Origin: Flavobacterium marginilacus
GTDB lineage: Bacteria > Bacteroidota > Bacteroidia > Flavobacteriales > Flavobacteriaceae
Direction of reading: 5' to 3'
Assembly (NCBI RefSeq): GCF_026870155.1
Contig: NZ_CP113975.1
Location: 3,286,001 to 3,350,000 of the forward strand
Length of the DNA: 64,000 nucleotides
Part shown: positions 58,175 to 64,000 of the stretch, in pieces
Layout of the letters: each line of letters begins with the position of its first letter
How positions within the stretch are numbered: the stretch's first letter is position 1
The notes under the pieces: generated by a model
The model's input: only the letters and a program-made list of their open reading frames with translations
Databases searched by the model: none
What the model was told of the DNA's origin: nothing
Made by a program: the position numbers and the translations under genes

Positions 58175-60136
58175 TTAGTTCTGTAAAATTAAAAACTCAC
58201 TTCTTCTGTTCTTCAAATGTTCTTCTTCAGAACATTTAACACCGTCTTTACATTTATTTATTAATTTACTTTCGCCAAATCCTTTACCTTTTAATCTATC
58301 AGCAGTGATTCCTTTTTGAACCAGCCATGCCATAATCGATTTGGCTCTTTTATCAGATAAAACAAGATTTGATTTTGTCGATGATCTGCTATCGGTATGT
58401 GAACGGATTTCGATTTTCATCTGTGGATATTCCTGCATTACGGCTAGAATTTTCTCTAGCTCAATTGCTGCTTTATCTGTTATATTCCATTTTGCTAAAT
58501 CAAAATAAATCATCGAAATATTTAGTATTTTAGCTAAATCTGTTCCTGCTTTGATTCCTTTTATTTCTGGAATTTCTATCGTAGTAATTTTCTCTTTTTC
58601 TAAAGTAAAATCTAATTTATTTTCAATATTTGTTGAAATTGTAATCTGGCTTTCTTTGACTGGATAGCCTTTTCTTTCCACTTTAACCGAATACTTTTTG
58701 TTGCAATTTACTTTTACATTGTAGGTTCCGTCTTTTCCGGTAACAATTTCCTGAATGACTTGATTATTTTCGTCTAATAGTGTTACTTTCGCCCCTTCTA
58801 TGGCTTCATTCGTTTTGCTATCTAAAATGGTTCCAGTAAGTGTTCTTTCACAAATCAGTTTTTTTGTTTCTGTAAATTTGTAGATATCATCATTTCCGAT
58901 ACCACCTTTTTTGTTTGAAGAGAAATAACCTTTACGGGTACTGCTATTAATTATAAAAGCAAAATCATCAAATTTGGTATTGATTGGTTCTCCAATATTC
59001 TGCACCTGATCAAAAGTTGCATCTTCCAGGATTTTAGAAACAAATATATCAAGTCCGCCAAGTCCCGGTCGCCCATCAGTGGCAAAGTACAATTCATTAT
59101 CTCCCGAAATAAAAGGAAATGTTTCTCTTCCTTCAGTATTAATTCCTGCTCCAAGATTTTCAGGTTTTCCAAATGTTCCATCGGCATTGATTGTAACACT
59201 AAATAAATCTGACTGCCCTAAAGTACCCGGCATATCTGAAGCGAAATATAACTTCTTTTCGTCTAAACTTAACGCAGGATGTGCAGTACTGTATGCATCA
59301 CTGTTAAAAGGCAGTTCGATAATGTTATCCCATTTTCCATCTATCAAACTGGCTGTGTAGAGTTTTAACAATGTGATATTTTTATCATCTTTTCCACGTT
59401 TTCCATCCAAAAAGTTATTTCTGGTGAAGTACATTGTTTTACCATCTTTTGTAAATACAGGAGTCGATTCATTAAACTTCGAATTGATTTCTTTGTTTAA
59501 AAGAACAGGATTATGAACTTTTCCATCTGGTTTAATGGCCGCTATATATAAATTGGTAAATGACTTGTTTGTCCATTTGAATATTTTTCCTTCCGTTTTC
59601 CCAATTTTTCTAGCAGAACTAAACACTAAATTACTATTCAGGAATGCACTTCCAAAATCTGAACTTACTGAATTAACATTTACAATAGAAACTTCAAATC
59701 TTCCTGAATTTAATTTAATTTGTTCCAGATAATTTTTATTATTTTCAAATAAAACGCCCCTGCTGTCAGCAGCAGTTATTTTACTAAATTCATTCAGTAT
59801 TTCATCTGCTTTTTCATAATTACCAATTGACTTAAGTGCTTGTGAATATCTATAATAATATTCCGCTTCCTGATTGGAATTAATTATAAAAAGTCTATCA
59901 TACCATATTACTGCTTTTGGCAGTTCAGCATTAAAGTAATAGGCATTTCCAAGTCGCTGAAACATTGTTTCATCTTCATAACCTTTTATTGCAAGTTTTT
60001 CGTAAATCGCTATTGCATCTGCATAAGCAAAATCATTGTATTCTTTTTCTGCTTTTTGCAATAAAGCTTTTTGTCCAATTGCATTAAAAAAGAAAAGAGA
60101 CAAAAATACGGTGCATACTATTTTTTTTAATTTCAT
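58175..60136 (-). CDS. OmpA-family protein with PD40 repeats (T9SS/gliding-associated)
   Basis: A 653-residue envelope protein. Order: signal peptide (MKLKKIVCTVFLSLFFFNAI), TPR-like repeats (~25-130; YADAIAIYEKLAIKGYEDE), PD40/WD40-like blades (~160-430; STPVFTKDGKTMYFTRNNFL, KKLYFASDMPGTLGQSDLF), a carboxypeptidase-regulatory-like fold (~440-520; LTGTILDSKTNEAIEGAKVT) and an OmpA domain (~540-650; IEIRSHTDSRSSTKSNLVLS, AKSIMAWLVQKG) that should bind peptidoglycan. This layout is shared with T9SS PorE-type proteins. It is 2 bp from the PorP/SprF gene; with the type B adhesin these three form the usual export trio. Confidence 0.92.
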   Translation of the reverse strand: MKLKKIVCTVFLSLFFFNAIGQKALLQKAEKEYNDFAYADAIAIYEKLAIKGYEDETMFQRLGNAYYFNAELPKAVIWYDRLFIINSNQEAEYYYRYSQALKSIGNYEKADEILNEFSKITAADSRGVLFENNKNYLEQIKLNSGRFEVSIVNVNSVSSDFGSAFLNSNLVFSSARKIGKTEGKIFKWTNKSFTNLYIAAIKPDGKVHNPVLLNKEINSKFNESTPVFTKDGKTMYFTRNNFLDGKRGKDDKNITLLKLYTASLIDGKWDNIIELPFNSDAYSTAHPALSLDEKKLYFASDMPGTLGQSDLFSVTINADGTFGKPENLGAGINTEGRETFPFISGDNELYFATDGRPGLGGLDIFVSKILEDATFDQVQNIGEPINTKFDDFAFIINSSTRKGYFSSNKKGGIGNDDIYKFTETKKLICERTLTGTILDSKTNEAIEGAKVTLLDENNQVIQEIVTGKDGTYNVKVNCNKKYSVKVERKGYPVKESQITISTNIENKLDFTLEKEKITTIEIPEIKGIKAGTDLAKILNISMIYFDLAKWNITDKAAIELEKILAVMQEYPQMKIEIRSHTDSRSSTKSNLVLSDKRAKSIMAWLVQKGITADRLKGKGFGESKLINKCKDGVKCSEEEHLKNRRSEFLILQN

Positions 60137-60138
60137 AA

Positions 60139-61047
60139 TTAGAAAAATCTTGGTGATGTAATTCGGCTATAATTATTCATAAACTCAAAACGCAGAAAGA
60201 TTTCATGTGAACCTGAATTGTAATTATTCAGCTTGGTTGTTTCTCTATCATAAGCATAACCAATGTACATACTTTTACTAACCTGAAATCCTGCCATTGC
60301 GCTTAAAGCAGCACTCCATCTATATGAAACACCTGCTGTAAATTTATCATTAAACATAAAATTTGCAGAAACATCTAACTGAAGTGGAGAGCCTTCAACC
60401 ATTTTAGCTAAAACAGCTGGTTTGAATTTAATCATTTCATAACGGTCTAAGTTAAAGACATAACCAGCAATGAAATAATAATTGATCAACTCTTTAAAAA
60501 TAGCGGTGTCATTATCATCATAACGATTGGTCTGGATAAAATTAGGAACAGACAGACCTACGTAACCATTGTCTGAATGCCAATAAACTCCAGCCCCAAC
60601 ATTTGGCGAAAATTTGTTTCTGAAATCTGAAAACTGGGAATCTCCCTGATGTTCAGGCTCCAGTTTGTTTGGATCAAGATTAAAAATATTTCCAGATCCT
60701 TTTATACCAAATGCTAATTTAGCTGTCGCTGATGTCTGAATAGTATAAGAGAAATCTACCGAGATATTATTCTCGGTAGTAGGGCCAATTTTATCATTTA
60801 TTAATGAGAATCCCAATCCTACATTATTATTTAATGGTGTGTTTAATGAGATTGTACTGGTTTCGGGAGCTCCGTCAAGTCCTACCCATTGTGTACGGTA
60901 TAACCCAAAAATACTCATCACTTCTCTGGAACCAGCGTAGGCAGGATTTACATTGATGGTATTGTGCATATACTGTGTAAACTGTGCATCCTGCTGTGCA
61001 AAACCAGCAACAGAACAAAACAATAAAACTAAAGCTAATTTTTTCAT
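60139..61047 (-). CDS. PorP/SprF-family outer-membrane protein
   Basis: A 302-residue outer-membrane barrel protein with signal peptide MKKLALVLLFCSVAGFAQ. The family start signature is QDAQFTQYMHNTINVNPAYA then GLYRTQWVGLDGAPE; LNNNVGLGFSLINDKIGPTT and FNDKFTAGVSYRWSAALSAM are later strands. SprF in F. johnsoniae is needed to deliver the giant adhesin SprB, and similar partners serve other type B substrates. Here it lies 61 bp downstream of a giant type B protein, so it probably serves that protein. Confidence 0.93.
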   Translation of the reverse strand: MKKLALVLLFCSVAGFAQQDAQFTQYMHNTINVNPAYAGSREVMSIFGLYRTQWVGLDGAPETSTISLNTPLNNNVGLGFSLINDKIGPTTENNISVDFSYTIQTSATAKLAFGIKGSGNIFNLDPNKLEPEHQGDSQFSDFRNKFSPNVGAGVYWHSDNGYVGLSVPNFIQTNRYDDNDTAIFKELINYYFIAGYVFNLDRYEMIKFKPAVLAKMVEGSPLQLDVSANFMFNDKFTAGVSYRWSAALSAMAGFQVSKSMYIGYAYDRETTKLNNYNSGSHEIFLRFEFMNNYSRITSPRFF

Positions 61048-61108
61048 TTATATATTTTTAAAATAATGGCTTAACCTATGGCTAAGCCATTTTTATTAGT
61101 ATGAAATA

Positions 61109-64000
61109 TTATCTAGTAAGATATAAGTATCCTGATTCCTGTTGAGGCTTCGATTGCTTAGTATATCTCAGTATGTAATAATATGTTCCTTCTGGTAATC
61201 CGTTTGATTCTTTTACGGTTGTTCTTCCTTCTGAAAAACCTTTAAATACTACATCAGTATTATTGTAATGATCTCTTTCGAAAACTAAAACTCCCCAACG
61301 ATTATAAATCTGAACGGTATTATCCGGATAACACTCGATACCTCGAATGTAAAATCTCTCATTTTTCTCATCTCCATTCAAAGAAATGGCATTGAAAACT
61401 TTGATGTTACAGCCATTTAGTTCTATAACAGTTGGATTACCGTCTTGGGTATTCTCAACATCAGATTTATCAGAAACACTGATTCCGCTTAGAGTAATCC
61501 CTGAAACAGTTGCCTGGTTACTTACCTCTCCTGAATTGATATCTGTCTGTGTCAAGGTATAAGTTCCAGTGAATGAAATGTCATTACTTTCTCCAACCGC
61601 CAAACTTATTGGTCCTCCGGTAATTATAACTCCTGGTAAAAGATCAGAAATCTGAATGTTTTGAAGAGGGACATTACCTGTGTTAGTTACCGTAAAAGTA
61701 TACGTCAGAGTTTCTCCTGCTTCATTATTACCATTGTTATTATTGTCACTTGATGTTACTTTCATGACAAGTGCGATTGCCGGTACTTCAACAAAAATCT
61801 TAACTGTTGCACTACTGCAATTGTTGCCGTTGATTTTTTCACAAATTTGATAAGTCAAAGTATGGCTTCCGCTCGCTGTACCGGGAGCCACGTCAATAGT
61901 TCCATCAGCATTTAAGGTAATTCCTGATGGGAAATTTTCACCTTTTAAAATAACATTCGCAGGATTAACTGGAACACCATTTAAATTATCATTGTCTAAA
62001 ACATTAATAATCTTTAATGAACCGTTTATTCCGTCTGCTCTTGCAATATCATCATCATTTCTGGCTTCTATTCCGAATTGAGGTTTTGCATTACAACCCG
62101 ATGTTGCTGATGGATAATTTACTGTTACTGATTGCGTAGGATTTAAGGTGAACTGCATCGTTACCCCTGGTCTTGTCAACTCAAATCCGTCAGTACCTTC
62201 TAACCATTGCCCGTTTACTAAAATCCATCCTGGCCAGTCAATCGGATTATTGTTCGTGTCCACTACAGCACCAGGCCACAATACATTACCGCTTAAGGGC
62301 ATATTAGTTTGTGTGGCTACAATATTATTAGCGCTGTCTATCCAGTTTATTGTCAGCAATTCTGTTGGTGTAAAATTATCAGCAGTTACATTATATGAAA
62401 CATACGGAGCATTTTTTGCACAATAACTCTCTGCGTTTATAGTCATTGTTGGAGCTGTAACTTTAACTACTACCAAAGCTGATTTACAATTTCCTGAATT
62501 CGCTTTTTCACAGACTTCATAAGTTAAAGTGTAAGTTCCTGCAGGAGTATTTGGAGCTAATTCAACTATGCCATCTGATCTTAGCGTTAATTTATTATCT
62601 GGATCTGGAGTTAATACATTTATATTAACATTAGTAATCAATAATGGACTATTATCTAAAGTATCATTGTTTAAAACATTTACTACCTGGACAACCTTAT
62701 TGATACCTACAACTGGACCGATTTCATCTTTTGTTACAACAAGATTTCTTTTTATAACTGGAATTTTTACAGTTGCTGGTGTCGCATCTACAGCTCCATT
62801 ATTATCCGTTACTGTAAAACTGAACGAATCATCTCCTGAAAATACTCCGCTTGGATCATAAGTCAACAACAATGCTTCTGCAGGTGTTACTATTTGATTA
62901 GCTGTTAATGGAACTCCGTTTAATGCTAACACTCCATTAGATGGTAATGTCAATACAATATAATTTACTATCGTTCCATCTGTATCTGTTGCTGTTAAAG
63001 CATTAATTGCTGTTGCACCCGCACTTGAAGGAATCCCATTATTAGTATGATCATTTGCTATTGGCAGATTATTTCCAACAGGAATTGTAATTATAGCTGG
63101 TGCAGAATTTGCTCCAGAATTATCCGTTGCAGTAAAAGTAAACGCATCATTTCCTGTAAATAATCCGCTTGGATCATAAGTAAGGCGTGCACTTTCTGAT
63201 GTTGTTAATACTTGCCCAACTAGTATTGATGTTCCGTTTAAAGCCAGAATTCCGTTTGATGGAAGCGTTACAATAGTATAGCTAGTGATTGTTCCATCAA
63301 CATCTGTTGCAGAAAGCGGGTTAATTGATGTCGCATTAGCAATTGATGGAATACTTCTATTTGTATCGTTGTTGGCAACCGGCGCATCATTTACCGGGGT
63401 AATGGTGATGCTGGCTGTTGTGGTATTGCCGTCTGCTGTTCCGTCATTTACTTTATAGGTAAAACTGTCTGCTGTCGTTTCGCTTCCATTATGTGTGTAG
63501 GTAAAAGTTCCGTTAGCATTTAAAGTCAACGTTCCATTGGCTGGTCCTGAAACTAAAATCGCTGTCAGCGTATCTCCTTCGGCATCAGTATCGTTTACCA
63601 GTACACCTGTGGCTGCTGGAACAGTAAGCGTGCCGCCTTCGGCTGCTGAGTAGCTGTCAGGGTTAGCCACTGGCGCATCATTTACCGGGCTAATGGTGAT
63701 GCTGGCCGTGGTGGTATTGCCGTCTGCTGTTCCGTCGTTTACTTTATAAGTAAAACTGTCTGCTGTCGTTTCGCTTCCGTTATGCGTGTAGCTGAAAGTT
63801 CCGTTAGCGTTTAAAGTCAATGTTCCATTGGCTGGTCCTGAAACTAAAATCGCTGTCAGCGTATCTCCTTCGGCATCAGTATCGTTTACCAGTACACCTG
63901 TGGCTGCTGGAACAGTAAGCGTGCCGCCTTCGGCTGCTGAGTAGCTGTCAGGGTTAGCCACTGGCGCATCATTTACCGGGCTAATGGTGATGCTTGCTGT
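61109..64000 (-). CDS. Giant tandem-repeat adhesin with type B T9SS domain, 3' part
   Basis: The C-terminal ~960 residues of a repeat adhesin; the 5' end is beyond the right edge, since the frame stays open to 64000. From the N-side: two or more cadherin/VCBS-like repeats of 97 residues (PDSYSAAEGGTLTVPAATGV, TFSYTHNGSETTADSFTYKV), then diverged repeats with SIPSIANATSINPLSATDVD, followed by a Pro/Cys region, a DUF11-like domain (NEAGETLTYTFTVTNTGNVP) and a type B sorting domain (NAISLNGDEKNERFYIRGIE, VQIYNRWGVLVFERDHYNN, ending SGYLYLTR). Expected at the cell surface, like SprB. It lies upstream of the PorP/SprF and OmpA genes. Confidence 0.9.
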   Translation of the reverse strand, partial: TASITISPVNDAPVANPDSYSAAEGGTLTVPAATGVLVNDTDAEGDTLTAILVSGPANGTLTLNANGTFSYTHNGSETTADSFTYKVNDGTADGNTTTASITISPVNDAPVANPDSYSAAEGGTLTVPAATGVLVNDTDAEGDTLTAILVSGPANGTLTLNANGTFTYTHNGSETTADSFTYKVNDGTADGNTTTASITITPVNDAPVANNDTNRSIPSIANATSINPLSATDVDGTITSYTIVTLPSNGILALNGTSILVGQVLTTSESARLTYDPSGLFTGNDAFTFTATDNSGANSAPAIITIPVGNNLPIANDHTNNGIPSSAGATAINALTATDTDGTIVNYIVLTLPSNGVLALNGVPLTANQIVTPAEALLLTYDPSGVFSGDDSFSFTVTDNNGAVDATPATVKIPVIKRNLVVTKDEIGPVVGINKVVQVVNVLNNDTLDNSPLLITNVNINVLTPDPDNKLTLRSDGIVELAPNTPAGTYTLTYEVCEKANSGNCKSALVVVKVTAPTMTINAESYCAKNAPYVSYNVTADNFTPTELLTINWIDSANNIVATQTNMPLSGNVLWPGAVVDTNNNPIDWPGWILVNGQWLEGTDGFELTRPGVTMQFTLNPTQSVTVNYPSATSGCNAKPQFGIEARNDDDIARADGINGSLKIINVLDNDNLNGVPVNPANVILKGENFPSGITLNADGTIDVAPGTASGSHTLTYQICEKINGNNCSSATVKIFVEVPAIALVMKVTSSDNNNNGNNEAGETLTYTFTVTNTGNVPLQNIQISDLLPGVIITGGPISLAVGESNDISFTGTYTLTQTDINSGEVSNQATVSGITLSGISVSDKSDVENTQDGNPTVIELNGCNIKVFNAISLNGDEKNERFYIRGIECYPDNTVQIYNRWGVLVFERDHYNNTDVVFKGFSEGRTTVKESNGLPEGTYYYILRYTKQSKPQQESGYLYLTR
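63381..64000 (-). repeat. 291-bp near-identical tandem repeats in the adhesin
   Basis: The word ggcgcatcatttaccggg recurs at 63381, 63672 and 63963, a strict 291-bp (97-residue) period. The copies differ at only a few bases, so they were recently homogenised. They may continue past the right edge and are a likely assembly and recombination hot spot. Confidence 0.95.

Overview
The window looks like a chromosome segment of a Flavobacterium-like member of the Bacteroidota. It is AT-rich. It carries type IX secretion (T9SS) type A and type B C-terminal sorting domains, PorP/SprF and OmpA partners, PD40-type gliding-associated proteins and a GH92/GH20/GH29 glycan locus. The species cannot be fixed from sequence alone.

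Positions 1-24763 form a large locus for taking apart N-glycans and related glycoproteins. A run of closely spaced minus-strand genes encodes three GH92 alpha-mannosidases (one cut by the window edge), a GH29 fucosidase, a GH20 hexosaminidase, a GH2 beta-galactosidase, a Tat-exported aspartylglucosaminidase, a GHL10-type lipoprotein, a CBM9-like protein, a GH130 phosphorylase and an SSS-family symporter. A divergent LytS/LytTR two-component pair follows, then a NagB-PIG-L fusion and a second, larger fucosidase. Together they suggest outer trimming in the periplasm, import of a small mannosyl-GlcNAc product by the symporter, cytoplasmic phosphorolysis, and entry of amino sugar into glycolysis through NagB. 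No SusC/SusD pair is visible.

Positions 24764-35441 hold an orphan xseB-like gene and then a polymorphic-toxin locus. A small T9SS type A protein is followed 3 bp later by a 2180-residue SpvB/FG-GAP/RHS protein whose C-terminal tip carries HEYGH, a putative zinc peptidase. Behind it lie a lipoprotein immunity candidate, a tandem but nonsense-mutated copy of that gene, a displaced and frameshifted second toxin tip, and a second diverged immunity candidate.

Positions 35520-43174 are mobile-element rich. A T9SS type B gliding-type gene is split by an IS982 element with intact ends; removing the element restores the frame. A frameshifted tyrosine recombinase and an ISL3-type element with an 8-bp target duplication follow.

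Positions 43175-55569 look like a genomic island between a 16-bp tRNA 3'-end remnant and an intact tRNA-Ser(UGA). It contains a HipBA-like module with a 15-bp inverted-repeat operator, an RteC-like protein, an excisionase-like protein, and a metallophosphoesterase broken by one stop codon. It also contains an unusual divergent locus. On the minus strand are a lipoprotein, a multi-TM protein, a histidine kinase and a LuxR-type regulator. On the plus strand are a small membrane protein, a two-TM (SLATT-like) protein fused to a trypsin-like protease with an apparent H/D/S triad, and a secreted protein with a barrel-like C-terminus. A ~50-bp duplicated palindromic element lies between the two arms. 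This is my best candidate for an undescribed system.

Positions 55570-58174 carry an IS5-type element with a nonsense mutation and an IS30 element holding a perfect 50-bp palindrome. Positions 58175-64000 carry an OmpA/PD40 protein, a PorP/SprF protein and the C-terminal part of a giant type B adhesin built of near-identical 291-bp repeats that runs off the right edge.
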